NCBI GenBank assembly: GCA_937888435.1
Contig: CALAQS010000022.1
Span: forward strand, 1-50,588
Source of the DNA: an uncultured Acidobacteriota bacterium
GTDB taxonomy: Bacteria; Acidobacteriota; Thermoanaerobaculia; UBA5066
Direction of reading: 5' to 3'
Length of the DNA: 50,588 nucleotides
The notes below the pieces were generated by a model that had not been told where the DNA came from, made no database searches, and saw only the letters and a list, made by a program, of their open reading frames with translations. Below, one piece after another: positions 42,201-50,568 of the stretch (the first letter of the stretch is position 1; each line of letters starts with the position of its first letter). Position numbers and translations under genes: made by a program.

Positions 42201-43139
42201 TTCAGGCTCTCCCCCGACGTCTCGCTCGGTCCGGGCCAGTGGACGCAGATCGGTCAGGTGCTGTCCCAGGCGGGCTTCGCCGCGGGATACGCCCGCATCG
42301 ACCTCCTCTCCGGGTCCGGCCCGTACTACGTCTATGCCGTCTTCAACGACAACGTCACGAACGACGGCTCGTTCGTCCCTCCCGGAACCGGCAGCCCTCC
42401 TTCGGAGGCCCTGTGTCTTCCCGTGCTCGTGGAGACGTCGGTCTTCCAGAGTGAGCTCGTCCTGACGAACGGCAGCACCGTCGCGCAGTCCGCCACGCTC
42501 GCCTACGCGGAGTCGCTCGCCCCGTCTCTCGGGAACGGAGGCAGCGTCGCCCTGACGCTCGCCGCCGGAGAGCAGCGGATCATCCCGGCCGCGATCGATT
42601 TCCTCAGGCAGCAGCAGGGCGTCTCGATCGGACCGTTGGGCGCCGCATCCTACGCGGGCAGCCTGTCCGTGACCTTCCGGACGAGCGGGGCCCTTTCGAG
42701 CGGATTCGCAGGGGCGCGCGTGTCGGCGGCGGCGCCGGGGGGCGGCGAATACGGCGTCTTCTATCCCGCGTTCGGCGTCTCCGGGTCCGCCGCGTCCGAG
42801 GCCTGGGTCTTCGGGCTGCAGCAGACGCCGAGCGTCCGGTCGAACCTCGCCGTCACGAACGTCGGCGACGTGGGAGGGAGCATCACCTTCCACCTCGAGG
42901 TGTACGACGGGAACACGGGCCAGCTCGCCGGAACCTCCGCGGACACAACGCTCGGCCCGCTCGCCTGGCTCCAACTCGACGACGTCCTCATGGGGTACGG
43001 CGTGTCGAACGGCTTCGTGCGGGTCGTCACGACGGCGGGGACCGATCACTTCATCGCGTACGGCGTCGTCAACGACGGAGCGACTCCGACCAGCGGGGGC
43101 ACCAACGACGGGAGCTTCCTCGCGTTCTGCAACCGCTGA
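39219..43139 (+). CDS. Secreted S53 (sedolisin/kumamolisin) peptidase with duplicated C-terminal region
   Basis: 1306-residue acid serine peptidase precursor of family S53. A signal peptide lies at about 28-50 (SLVRALLLAAAGVVALPLSA), so initiation at a later ATG (39243 or 39261) is also possible. A pro-kumamolisin activation domain spans about 65-195. The catalytic domain (about 220-620) has EGEADLDVEWAG (Glu and Asp of the Ser-Glu-Asp triad), SSGTSASAQCFGGIMALVNQ (Ser near 536), and the calcium-site GYDLATGLGSVDV. Downstream are two Ig-like domains (about 630-810; second FTASPVIVAPGQSSTLSW). The last 490 residues are two related repeats (about 813-1050 and 1065-1306), each with an ELxLxN-like opening, an IIPAxIxFLRxQ-like helix and an FNDxxTNDGSF-like end. 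Probably degrades proteins outside the cell, matching the S9 and M20-fold genes. Confidence 0.93.
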   Translation: MGRASSGPMTSTKDMPRHKDIAPGPGRSLVRALLLAAAGVVALPLSAASPRVVNDADTVAVSGNVSPRLLGAVDIGPTDGALPVEKMILVLRPRAGASDRLERLLAEQLDPSSSNYHRWLTPDEYGSEFGLTDADLNAVLDWLQRNGFAVDGVAPGKGWINFSGTVAQVETTFRTKIRDFVAGARLHHANVRDPEVPRALNDVVGGVVSLNDFFKTSRLRHRPSIAFTDGTQGLGPADFATIYDTAPLLAAGVDGRGQTIAVVAQTNIKITDVQQFRSFFGLPALDPVITVNGPDPGILSGPDGDEGEADLDVEWAGAVAPGATVNLVVSKSTFMSDGVDLSAQYIVDHNLAPIVTYSYGDCESDLGTSGLQFYGALWQQAAAQGMTVFVASGDNGAAGCDDPNTASTGTGLGVNGLASTPYNVCVGGTQFVDASSSQYWSPSNNPLTNYLTAKSFIPEQAWNESGSVSGGSGIWATSGGPSAYVAKPSWQSAPGVPSDGFRDTPDVSLNSASSVGYVTFTEYVPSSGLLDVSSGTSASAQCFGGIMALVNQSAGGGRQGNPNPVLYRLATAQYGGSGAAVFHDVTAGNNSVPGVAGFSAGPGYDLATGLGSVDVQALVNAFGTASGPGLAVAAGPSSVSFAVGSSASVNVTTTGTGGFSAAVGLSVSGLPTGVTGTFVPQSVPAPGSGSATLTLASSVSATPGTWAATVTASGGGLTRTAPVSVTIVPLAPPAIASFTASPVIVAPGQSSTLSWTTVGATSASIDNGVGPVPASGSVAVSPAQGTRYTLTLAGPGGTAGATAAVNVSGAFFSVTRLVPVVLDAAGLGGASFSTELTLANRGTLTADVQLAYTAASTLSGAGSGSVATTLGPGQQLVIPDTIAYLRTQGLSIPANASSQGGALLVTFSGLSSGDVAFASARTTTPSGSGHAGLSYAGARVDDVNVQSGVQTGTSWLYGLRENTADRTNLALVNASASSAITLAVTLFNGTGAGSFRLSPDVSLGPGQWTQIGQVLSQAGFAAGYARIDLLSGSGPYYVYAVFNDNVTNDGSFVPPGTGSPPSEALCLPVLVETSVFQSELVLTNGSTVAQSATLAYAESLAPSLGNGGSVALTLAAGEQRIIPAAIDFLRQQQGVSIGPLGAASYAGSLSVTFRTSGALSSGFAGARVSAAAPGGGEYGVFYPAFGVSGSAASEAWVFGLQQTPSVRSNLAVTNVGDVGGSITFHLEVYDGNTGQLAGTSADTTLGPLAWLQLDDVLMGYGVSNGFVRVVTTAGTDHFIAYGVVNDGATPTSGGTNDGSFLAFCNR

Positions 43140-43193
43140 CGAAGGTCCGGGCCCTTCGAGGTAAACCTCGCGGAGTCGATCCGCGTCTCTCTT

Positions 43194-44669
43194 GTGGTGC
43201 GTGCTTCATCCCACGGGACCATCCTCTCGTTCGCACGCCGCAACGTTTTCCGGCTTCTGGCCGTCGTCGTGGCGATCCTGGCCGCCGCCGGCTTCTTCTG
43301 GTGGAGGGTGAGGCACCGGAAGCCGCAATACGTCACGGCGGCGGTGACGCGCGGCAACATCCAGCGCAGCGTCAGCATGACCGGCGCGCTGAATCCGCTC
43401 GTCACGGTGCAGGTCGGATCCTACGTCTCCGGCACGATCAAGACGCTCGGTTGCGACTACAACACGGAGGTCGTGGTCGGGCAGGTCTGCGCGACGATCG
43501 ACCCCGTCCCGTTCCAGCTCATCGTCGATCAGGACCAGGCCGAGGTGGGAGTGGCCGAGGCGCAGCTCAAGAAGGACAAGGCCGCCCTCGTCTACGCGAA
43601 GATCGCCTGGGAGCGCGATTCGAAGCTGCTCACCGAGGGCTCGGTGTCGCAGGACACGGTGGACAACGACAAGAGCACGATGGACCAGACGACCGCCACG
43701 ATCGGCCTCGACGAGGCGACGATCGTCAACAAGGTCGCGACGCTGAAGGCGGCGAAGGTGAACCTGGCCTACACGAACATCGTGTCGCCGGTCGTCGGTA
43801 CGGTCATCACGCGCGCCATCGACGTCGGGCAGACCGTGGCCGCGAGTCTGGCGAGCCCGACCCTCTTCCTCATCGGCAAGGACCTGACGAAGATGCAGGT
43901 CGACACCAACGTGAGCGAAGCGGACGTCGGCTCGGTGCACGTCGGGCAGGATGCGTTCTTCACCGTGCAGGCGTACCCCGGCCGGACGTTCCGGGGCAAG
44001 GTTACGATGATCCGCCACGGGCCGATCACAGTGCAGAACGTCGTCACGTACGACGTCGTCGTGGCCGTGGACAATCCGGACCGCGCGCTCTTCCCCGGCA
44101 TGACGGCCGACACGCACATCGTGTCCGACGAGCACGACGGCGTCCTGCGCGTCCCGCTGCCGGCCGTGCGCTTCAATCCGGAGGGCATTGCCCGCTCCCT
44201 GGGAAACGGGGCCCGCAAGGAGGAGGGTGGAGCTCCGGTGCCGGGCGAGAGCGGGCCCGGGACGCGCGCCGGGGAGGGCAGACGCGCGAGCACGGGCGCC
44301 GGGAGCGGCACCCGCCCCAAAGGCGCGGGGGAGGGCCACGGCGGACCCGAGGCCCGGGCCGCCGGCGCTGGCACCGGGAGGCCCGCCGTCAGGGAGCGCT
44401 GGGGCGAGAGCCGGCCCGCGAGCGCGAGCGTCCATAAAAGCCGGGTCTGGGTGCTGAACGGCGACGGCACGCTGCGGGCGGTGGAGGTGACGACTGGCCT
44501 CGACGACGGCGCCCTGATCGAGGTCTCAGGCGAGGACCTCGAGCCGGGAGACAAAGTCGTGGTCAATCAGGTCAACCCTTCCGATCAGGGGCGCGGCGGC
44601 GCGGGGTCCGGCCCGAACCCGGCGTTCGGCCGGGGACAGGGCGCGGGCCCGGGAGGGCCGCGGTTGTGA
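43194..44669 (+). CDS. MacA-like periplasmic adaptor of an ABC exporter
   Basis: Membrane-fusion protein of 491 residues that links the inner-membrane ABC pump to an outer-membrane channel. An N-terminal anchor (FRLLAVVVAILAAAGFFWW, about 23-41) precedes the barrel-sandwich hybrid half (VQVGSYVSGTIKTLGCDYNTEVVVGQ), an alpha hairpin (about 108-180), the second half with AYTNIVSPVVGTVITRAIDVGQTV, and a beta-barrel domain. A stretch of about 75 residues rich in Gly, Ala, Arg, Pro and Glu (about 338-412) separates the beta barrel from the terminal strands (SRVWVLNGDGTLRAVEVTTG); typical MacA lacks it. GTG 43194 is immediately followed by a second GTG. The stop overlaps the macB-like start (GTGA). 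Confidence 0.88.
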   Translation: MVRASSHGTILSFARRNVFRLLAVVVAILAAAGFFWWRVRHRKPQYVTAAVTRGNIQRSVSMTGALNPLVTVQVGSYVSGTIKTLGCDYNTEVVVGQVCATIDPVPFQLIVDQDQAEVGVAEAQLKKDKAALVYAKIAWERDSKLLTEGSVSQDTVDNDKSTMDQTTATIGLDEATIVNKVATLKAAKVNLAYTNIVSPVVGTVITRAIDVGQTVAASLASPTLFLIGKDLTKMQVDTNVSEADVGSVHVGQDAFFTVQAYPGRTFRGKVTMIRHGPITVQNVVTYDVVVAVDNPDRALFPGMTADTHIVSDEHDGVLRVPLPAVRFNPEGIARSLGNGARKEEGGAPVPGESGPGTRAGEGRRASTGAGSGTRPKGAGEGHGGPEARAAGAGTGRPAVRERWGESRPASASVHKSRVWVLNGDGTLRAVEVTTGLDDGALIEVSGEDLEPGDKVVVNQVNPSDQGRGGAGSGPNPAFGRGQGAGPGGPRL

Positions 44670-46762
44670 GCGCGACGGAGGAATCCAGCACGGCGCCGAA
44701 TACGGTCATCGCGGTCCGCAACGTGACCAAGGTCTATCAGCTGGGAGACCAGGAGGTCCACGCCCTCAGGGGAGTCAGCCTGACGATCGAGCGCGGCGAG
44801 TTCGTCGCCATCATGGGAGCCTCGGGGTCGGGAAAGTCCACCCTCATGAACATCATCGGCTGTCTCGACCAGCCCACCGCCGGCGAGTACCTCCTCGACG
44901 GGATCGACGTCGCCGGCCTGGACGAGCCCGCGCTGGCGCGCATCCGCAGCCTTCGGATCGGCTTCGTGTTCCAGAGCTTCAACCTGCTGTCGCGCACGAG
45001 TGCGGCCGAGAACGTCGCGCTGCCGCTCTTCTACTCGGGTCAGCGGGCCGGCAGCGCCGGCAAGGTGCGCGAAACGCTGGCCCTGCTCGGCCTCGCCGAG
45101 CGCGCGCGCAACCATCCCAACCAGCTTTCCGGCGGCCAGCAGCAGCGCGTGGCGATGGCCCGCGCCCTGATCAACGACCCGACGATCCTGCTCGCCGACG
45201 AGCCGACGGGCAACCTCGACTCGCAGACGGCCAAGGAGATTCTGGGGACGATCCGGGCGCTCAATCGCGAACGCGGCCTGACGGTCGTTCTCGTCACCCA
45301 CGAACGGGCGATGGCTGAGATTGCCGACCGCATCGTCACCATCAGCGACGGCCTCGTCCTGTCCGACGAGCGGAGAGCCGAGAGGACCCCGGCACCCTCC
45401 CCGCCGGCCGCGGCGTCCCACGACGGCCGGCAGCCGGCGTCGCGGCTGTCCGAGGCGCGGTCCTTCCTCTGGATGGCGTTGCTCGCCGCGGGGCGGGGCA
45501 TCAGCCGCAACAAGCTGCGCTCGGCGCTGACGATGCTCGGCATCTTCATCGGCGTCGCCGCCCTGATCGCCATGCTGGCGGTCGGCGAAGGGGCGCGCGC
45601 GGCCCTCAAGGCGCAGCTCGACAGCCTGGGCACGAACCTCCTCGTCGTGCTTCCGGGGACGATCCGCTTCAACGGCGTGCGGTCGGGCATCGGCAGCGCG
45701 ACCAGCCTCCGGGCGACCGACGGCGCCGCGATCCTCGAAGAGGATTCCGCCGTCTCCGACATCAGCTACGTGAACCGCCAGTCCGGCCAGGTCGTCAACG
45801 GCAGCCTGAACTGGTCGACGAGCATCCAGGGCGTCACGCCGAGCTACCTGTCGATCCGGGATTGGCCGGTGGTGGCGGGGCGCAGGCTCGACGACCAGGA
45901 CGAGAACAATGCCCGCACGGTCTGTCTGCTGGGCCGGACCGTGCTCACGAACCTCTTCGGAGAGTTCCAGGACCCGGTCGGCGCCACCATCCGGGTCAAG
46001 AACGTGGACATGGAGGTCGTGGGCGTGCTCGGCGTCAAGGGCCACTCGGCGTCGGGGCAGGACCAGGACGACACCGTCCTCATCCCGTTCCGCACGTCGC
46101 AGGAGAGGGTCCTTGGCGTGGCCGCCCCCAGCTCGGCACAGGCCCAGTCGACGGTCTTCTTCACGCCGCCCAATCCTTTCGGGATCCAGCCAAGGCTGAC
46201 GGGGTTCGTGCACACGATGTACGTGCAGGCGCGCAGCACGGAGCTGGTCAAGACCGCGCTCTTGCAGGTGACTCAGACGCTCGAGCGGCTCCACCGGATC
46301 AAGCCCGGCCAGCCCGACGACTTCGCCGTGCGCGATCTGACCGAGATCGCCGAGGTGGCCGAGCAGAGCAGCCGCGTGATGGAGCTGCTCCTGGCGGCGA
46401 TCGCCTCGATCTCGCTGCTCGTCGGCGGCATCGGCATCATGAACATCCTGCTCGTCTCGGTCACCGAGCGCACGCGCGAGATTGGAATCCGGATGGCGAT
46501 CGGCGCCCGGCGCGTTCACGTCCTTCTCCAGTTTCTCGTCGAGGCCGCGCTGCTGAGCCTGATGGGCGGCGGGGCCGGCGTGCTGATCGGCGCCGTCTCA
46601 TCGAAGGTGATCTCGAAGGTGGCCGGCTGGCCGACGCTGCTGCATCCGGTCGTCGTGCTCGCGGCCTTCCTCTTCTCGGCGGCGATCGGCCTCTTCTTCG
46701 GCTACTACCCAGCGCGCCAGGCCTCTCTTCTGAATCCGATCGACGCCCTGCGCTATGAGTAG
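44666..46762 (+). CDS. MacB-like ABC transporter (ATPase plus FtsX permease)
   Basis: 698-residue fusion of an ABC ATPase and a four-helix FtsX/MacB permease. The ATPase (about 10-235) has Walker A GASGSGKSTLMN, Q loop FVFQSFNLL, signature LSGGQQQRVAMARAL, Walker B ILLADEPTG and the H loop THER. A linker of about 35 Pro/Ala/Arg residues leads to the first membrane helix (KLRSALTMLGIFIGVAALIAML, about 285-310). A large periplasmic domain (about 315-560) and three C-terminal helices follow. In known systems it drives a mechanical push through MacA and TolC to export macrolides, lipopeptides or protein toxins. Substrate here unknown. Its 3' end overlaps the OprM-like gene by eight bases. Confidence 0.92.
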   Translation: MSATEESSTAPNTVIAVRNVTKVYQLGDQEVHALRGVSLTIERGEFVAIMGASGSGKSTLMNIIGCLDQPTAGEYLLDGIDVAGLDEPALARIRSLRIGFVFQSFNLLSRTSAAENVALPLFYSGQRAGSAGKVRETLALLGLAERARNHPNQLSGGQQQRVAMARALINDPTILLADEPTGNLDSQTAKEILGTIRALNRERGLTVVLVTHERAMAEIADRIVTISDGLVLSDERRAERTPAPSPPAAASHDGRQPASRLSEARSFLWMALLAAGRGISRNKLRSALTMLGIFIGVAALIAMLAVGEGARAALKAQLDSLGTNLLVVLPGTIRFNGVRSGIGSATSLRATDGAAILEEDSAVSDISYVNRQSGQVVNGSLNWSTSIQGVTPSYLSIRDWPVVAGRRLDDQDENNARTVCLLGRTVLTNLFGEFQDPVGATIRVKNVDMEVVGVLGVKGHSASGQDQDDTVLIPFRTSQERVLGVAAPSSAQAQSTVFFTPPNPFGIQPRLTGFVHTMYVQARSTELVKTALLQVTQTLERLHRIKPGQPDDFAVRDLTEIAEVAEQSSRVMELLLAAIASISLLVGGIGIMNILLVSVTERTREIGIRMAIGARRVHVLLQFLVEAALLSLMGGGAGVLIGAVSSKVISKVAGWPTLLHPVVVLAAFLFSAAIGLFFGYYPARQASLLNPIDALRYE

Positions 46763-48227
46763 GAGGCGCGCCGCCTTCGTCTCTTGCCTGACGCTCGCGC
46801 TCGGCGGCTGCCTCGTCGGCCCGGACTTCAAGCCGCCGGCGCCTCCCGACGTCGACGCTTACCGGACGCCGGAATCGCCGGCGCAGAAGGCGGAGAGCGA
46901 CACCGATGCGGCGCAGCGCATCGCGCTCGGACAGCGCATCCCGGCGCAATGGTGGGCGTTGTTCCACAGCTCGCGCCTCGACGAGACGCTGCGCCAGGCG
47001 ATCGCCGCCAGCTACACGCTGGCCGCCGCCAAGGCCACTCTCGCGCAGGTCCAGGAGGCGGTCGTGGAGGCCCGTGCCGCGCTCTACCCGCAGGTCGATC
47101 TCGGCGCGTCGGCACGCCGTTCGACCGCCGGGGCGGGGTTGGGCACGGAGAATCTCTTTTCCGTCGGCCCGAGCGTCAGCTACTCGATCGATGCGTTCGG
47201 CGGGACACGGCGACACATCGAACAGGCAGCGGCTCTGGCGGAGAACCAGCGCTATCAGCTCGTGGCGGCGTACCTCACCTTGACCGGCGGCTCCGTCACG
47301 CAGGCGATCACGATCGCCTCGACGAACTTGCAGATCGCGACGGTCGAGGACCTGATCAAGAACGACCAGAAGAACTTCGATCTCACGAAGCATGCGTTCG
47401 ACGCCGGCAAGGTGGCCCAGAGCGACGTCCTGACCGCCGAAGCGCAGCTGGCGGGCGACCGCACGCAACTCGCGCCGCTGCATCAGCAGCTGAGCGTCGC
47501 CCGCCACGCGCTGTCCGTTCTGGCCGGCCGGGCCCCGGGTCAATGGACGCCGCCGGATTTCGACATCGACGAGCTCACGCTGCCCGAGGATGTGCCCGTC
47601 AGTCTGCCTTCGGAGCTCGTCCACCAGCGCCCCGACATCCTGGCGTCCGAGGCGCTCCTCCACGCCGACAGCGCGGCGATCGGAGTGGCGACCGCGCAGC
47701 TGTACCCCTCGATCACCCTTTCGGCCTCCCTCGGTCTTGCGACGCAGACGCTCGCGAGCCTGGTGCGTTCCGCGAGCCGCGCCTGGGACGCGGGCGCCGG
47801 CGTCGACGCGCCCCTGTATCACGGGGACGCCCTGCGAGCGCAGCGGCGCGCCGCGGTCGACGCCTACGACGCCCAGCTCGCGACCTACCGACAGACGATC
47901 CTGCTGGCCTTCGGCCAGGTGGCGGACTCCTTGAGCGCTCTCGAGCACGATGCCGAGCTCGTGTCCGTGTCGCGCCGCTCGGTCGATATCGCCAGCCGCT
48001 CGCTGGCCGTGCAGCGCTCGAGCTATGCGGCGGGGAAAACGAGCGCGCTCCAGCTCATCGTCGCCGAGAACACCTATTCCAGCGCGCGCCTCGGCTACGT
48101 GCGCGCCATCGGCCAGCGCCTGTCGGATACGGCCCAGCTCTTCGTCGCCCTCGGCGGCGGCTGGTGGAACGACGCGGATCTGGCACCGTGCCCTCCCGCA
48201 CGACCTGATTGCACACCGTTGCCGTGA
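46755..48227 (+). CDS. OprM/NodT-type outer-membrane efflux lipoprotein
   Basis: 490-residue outer-membrane channel of the RND-type efflux outer-membrane lipoprotein (NodT/OprM) group. A lipoprotein signal ends in LGGCLVGPDFKPP, with the acylated Cys at residue 19. Two outer-membrane-efflux domains are visible: helical coils with the typical RPDILASEALLHADSAAIGVATAQLYPSITL element in the second, and an SYAAGKTSALQLIVAENTYSSARL element near the end. ATG 46755 overlaps the macB-like gene end by eight bases. The three genes 43194-48227 form a complete tripartite exporter. No regulator is adjacent. Confidence 0.9.
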   Translation: MSRRRAAFVSCLTLALGGCLVGPDFKPPAPPDVDAYRTPESPAQKAESDTDAAQRIALGQRIPAQWWALFHSSRLDETLRQAIAASYTLAAAKATLAQVQEAVVEARAALYPQVDLGASARRSTAGAGLGTENLFSVGPSVSYSIDAFGGTRRHIEQAAALAENQRYQLVAAYLTLTGGSVTQAITIASTNLQIATVEDLIKNDQKNFDLTKHAFDAGKVAQSDVLTAEAQLAGDRTQLAPLHQQLSVARHALSVLAGRAPGQWTPPDFDIDELTLPEDVPVSLPSELVHQRPDILASEALLHADSAAIGVATAQLYPSITLSASLGLATQTLASLVRSASRAWDAGAGVDAPLYHGDALRAQRRAAVDAYDAQLATYRQTILLAFGQVADSLSALEHDAELVSVSRRSVDIASRSLAVQRSSYAAGKTSALQLIVAENTYSSARLGYVRAIGQRLSDTAQLFVALGGGWWNDADLAPCPPARPDCTPLP

Positions 48228-48257
48228 CGGGCGGCCCGGCGGGCCGGGAAGATCACG

Positions 48258-48314
48258 TCAGCCACGGCTTCGCATCAGGTTGAACTTCGCGAGCTCGGCG
48301 TAGGTGAGGGTAGA
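48258..48314. repeat. Downstream copy of a direct repeat flanking the M48 gene
   Basis: This 57-bp stretch matches 50512-50568 in the same orientation, with an unbroken identity of 31 bp (48272-48302 against 50526-50556) and a few substitutions elsewhere. On the minus strand it encodes TYAELAKFNLMRSRG and a stop, the same tail as the partial gene at the right edge, but it has a TAA stop seven codons before that Thr-Tyr, so here it is only a gene fragment. Confidence 0.8.
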
Positions 48315-48331
48315 GGATTACGCGAGACGCC

Positions 48332-50500
48332 TCATGAAACGGCGTCAGCGTTCGGAGCCGCCAGCAGCGGCAGGCCCGCCGCGGATTCCGAGGCCTCCGC
48401 GAGGGCGGCGAGCTCTCCGAGGAGGCGCGCGTGGAGGGCGAACGCCCGAGTCAGGATGTCCCGGGCGACGCGGGACCCCTCCCCTTGCCGCGGTGCGTCC
48501 GGAACGAGGTGTCCGGCCAGCGGCATGCTCCCCGAGCCGTTCGGGAAGTGGTAGACGACGTCGCCGACCTTCGTCGCCATCTCGTCGACGCGCGCGCACA
48601 ACCGGGACCGAAGCAACTCGAGATGCTGCCGGACTCTCTCGTCACCGGGAAGCTCGGCCTGCGCGGCCGCGAGCACGTCGAAGCAGGCGAGATCGTCGCG
48701 GAGGTCGACCAGCTCGTCGTCGATCCGGCCCAACGCCTCGAGAACGGCGAGGAATGATTCGGCCGCTCGTCGCGGCCGGCCGCTCGGCGACTCGAGGAGA
48801 GCGAGAGCGAGCCTTCGCCGTTGGATGCCCTCGTAGGGCCGAAGATAGGCGCGACTCTCCTGCAGCGCGCCGCTCGTGCGTTGGAGAGCGGCAACCACGC
48901 CCTCCGCGTTCGCAGATTGGAGACGGAAGTAGCGGGCATTGATCGGCACGCCTGCCGCCAGGAGCGACGCTGCCTGACGGGCCAGGGAGCGAGCCTCGGC
49001 CACGCGGCACCATCGCACTTCGGCCTCACGCGCGGTGCGCAACTCAGGAGTGAGCTGCGCACGCAAGACCTCGAGCGCTTCCCGTAACGCGCCCGGTCGA
49101 GCGGGGGATCCGGAGGCCGCGTCGGCCGTCCGTGCTTCCGGAAAGAATCGCCAGCCTCCGGCCCCGATACCCTGGAAGAAGCGGATTCGGGCCTCGTCCG
49201 GTGCGCCGTGCGAGGCCGCCCTGGCCTTCCGCTGACGCTCGAGCACCGCCGAAGTGGCGACGAGGTCCTGGGCCGTGACCGGTCCGTAGAGCTCGCGGGT
49301 CACCCGGCGGCAGATACCGGCAAAGTCGCGGAAGATCGCGCTCGCGGGCGCATCGATCTGAAGACAGCCACGGCCTTCGCGGTGCGCCCTCGCGATGCGG
49401 TCGCGCACGGAAGGATGGGTGTCGAAGAACCCGGTCTCGCGCCCGAGGGCCGCGTTGCGCACCCGTCGTGCGAGCGCGGGCGAGAGCGAGCCCGCTCTCG
49501 CGGCGACGAGCGCCGGGAGGTCGTCCGGGAGGCGACCGAGCTCGCCGGTCTCGATTTCGCTCTCGATGACGAAACTCGCGATGGCAAGGAGTTCGAGCTG
49601 CTGGAGGGTCGCCGCCTTCGTGCTGCCCCCGACGAGCCTCGCCTCGTACCGGTCGGCATCGCGCTCCCTCTCCCGGCTGAGCAGGCAGCTGAGCCCGTGT
49701 CCGACGATCATCAACACCCACAGGACACGGCGCGTCGTCCAGACGGCCGCCCGCGCCAGCAGGGCGGGCAGCTGCGCGAGCGCGCTCCCACTCTGGTCTT
49801 CGAGCCACTCGATGAGCTGTTCGTCCCACGTGTCTCGCTCGTACACGGCCCGGGCGAACCAGTCGTTGACGCCGTCGATGAAGCGGCCCAGCCGCGTGGC
49901 ACCGCCCTGGCCGAGATGTCCGAGCTCGTGAGCGAGAACGCCGACGAACTGACGAAAGGTCAACCCCGCGACGAGCGGGAGTCCGATCTCGACGAAGATC
50001 CTGCCGTGAAGACGGCGGGCGAGCCCCATGTGCAACCCCGCGCCCGCATTCACACGTGCGCTCGCGTGGATCGCCGTCGGCGCGGGCGTCCCGACGAGGC
50101 GGGCGAGCTTCTCGGCCAGGGCGTAGAGGTGCGGCTCCTCCTCGCGCCGGATCGCACGCGAAGGCGCCCACTGGGGCCTTGAGGCGAAGAGCGGCTTGAG
50201 GAGCAGCAGCAGGACGACGACTCCGGCGAAGAGAGGCCCGAAATAGAGAAGGAGGCTTCCGTAGGCTCCCGCGACGCTGTGCAGCGGCGAAAACCCCGAT
50301 GACGCATGCAGGAAAAGAACGGTCGCGGTTCCGGCCACGATGAGCAGGTAGAGGACGGGCAGGAGCAGCATCGCAGCCGCCACGAGTAGCAGGGCGAGCG
50401 CGTAGAAGATGGTGATCCGGGGTCTCGGAAACTTGGCCGGAAGCGCGTCGAGGAGGTGCCGTGGGTCTTCGCGGGTGGCCGGAGGCGTCGACGCCGGCAC
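48332..50500 (-). CDS. M48-family membrane zinc metallopeptidase
   Basis: 722 residues with two or three membrane segments at the start (about 30-60 and 85-110; FYALALLLVAAAMLLLPVLY), then the peptidase domain. The zinc site is VLAHELGHLGQ (near 191) with the third ligand in RERERDADRYEARLVGG (near 280). Another hydrophobic segment (WTTRRVLWVLMIVGHGLSCLL) precedes it. The C-terminal 380 residues are Arg/Ala/Glu-rich and mainly helical, and I know no function for them. HtpX and Ste24-type relatives degrade misfolded membrane proteins. GTG 50500 is 11 bases after the stop of an upstream minus-strand gene, implying an operon. The gene is bracketed by a direct repeat (48258-48314 and 50512-50568). 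Confidence 0.88.
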   Translation of the reverse strand: MPASTPPATREDPRHLLDALPAKFPRPRITIFYALALLLVAAAMLLLPVLYLLIVAGTATVLFLHASSGFSPLHSVAGAYGSLLLYFGPLFAGVVVLLLLLKPLFASRPQWAPSRAIRREEEPHLYALAEKLARLVGTPAPTAIHASARVNAGAGLHMGLARRLHGRIFVEIGLPLVAGLTFRQFVGVLAHELGHLGQGGATRLGRFIDGVNDWFARAVYERDTWDEQLIEWLEDQSGSALAQLPALLARAAVWTTRRVLWVLMIVGHGLSCLLSRERERDADRYEARLVGGSTKAATLQQLELLAIASFVIESEIETGELGRLPDDLPALVAARAGSLSPALARRVRNAALGRETGFFDTHPSVRDRIARAHREGRGCLQIDAPASAIFRDFAGICRRVTRELYGPVTAQDLVATSAVLERQRKARAASHGAPDEARIRFFQGIGAGGWRFFPEARTADAASGSPARPGALREALEVLRAQLTPELRTAREAEVRWCRVAEARSLARQAASLLAAGVPINARYFRLQSANAEGVVAALQRTSGALQESRAYLRPYEGIQRRRLALALLESPSGRPRRAAESFLAVLEALGRIDDELVDLRDDLACFDVLAAAQAELPGDERVRQHLELLRSRLCARVDEMATKVGDVVYHFPNGSGSMPLAGHLVPDAPRQGEGSRVARDILTRAFALHARLLGELAALAEASESAAGLPLLAAPNADAVS

Positions 50501-50511
50501 GAACGCCGCTC

Positions 50512-50568
50512 TCAGCCCCGGCTTTGCATCAGGTTGAACTTCGCGAGCTCGGCGTACGTGACCGTCGA
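50512..50568. repeat. Upstream copy of the direct repeat flanking the M48 gene
   Basis: Partner of 48258-48314, about 51 of 57 positions identical by eye. Here it forms the real C-terminus of an open frame on the minus strand. Confidence 0.8.

Noticed and set aside
40349-43049. Frames of about 550-700 codons over the S53 gene, both strands
   Set aside because: Shadows of a gene with clear protease motifs; repetitive composition reflects third-position G+C.
43157-43170. CGAGGT-AA-ACCTCG inverted repeat before the MacA-like gene
   Set aside because: Stem too short, loop too small and no U tract; could be an operator half-site but nothing supports that.
44585-46519. 644-codon minus-strand frame opposite macB
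   Set aside because: His/Asp/Arg-rich mirror of a canonical ABC transporter; no start signal.
48228-48257. Short G+C palindrome between OprM-like and M48 genes
   Set aside because: CGGCCC-GGC-GGGCCG has no U tract in either direction; too weak to call a terminator.
48258-50568. Direct repeats as att sites or insertion-sequence duplications
   Set aside because: The repeats are coding tails, there are no terminal inverted repeats and no transposase or integrase lies between them.
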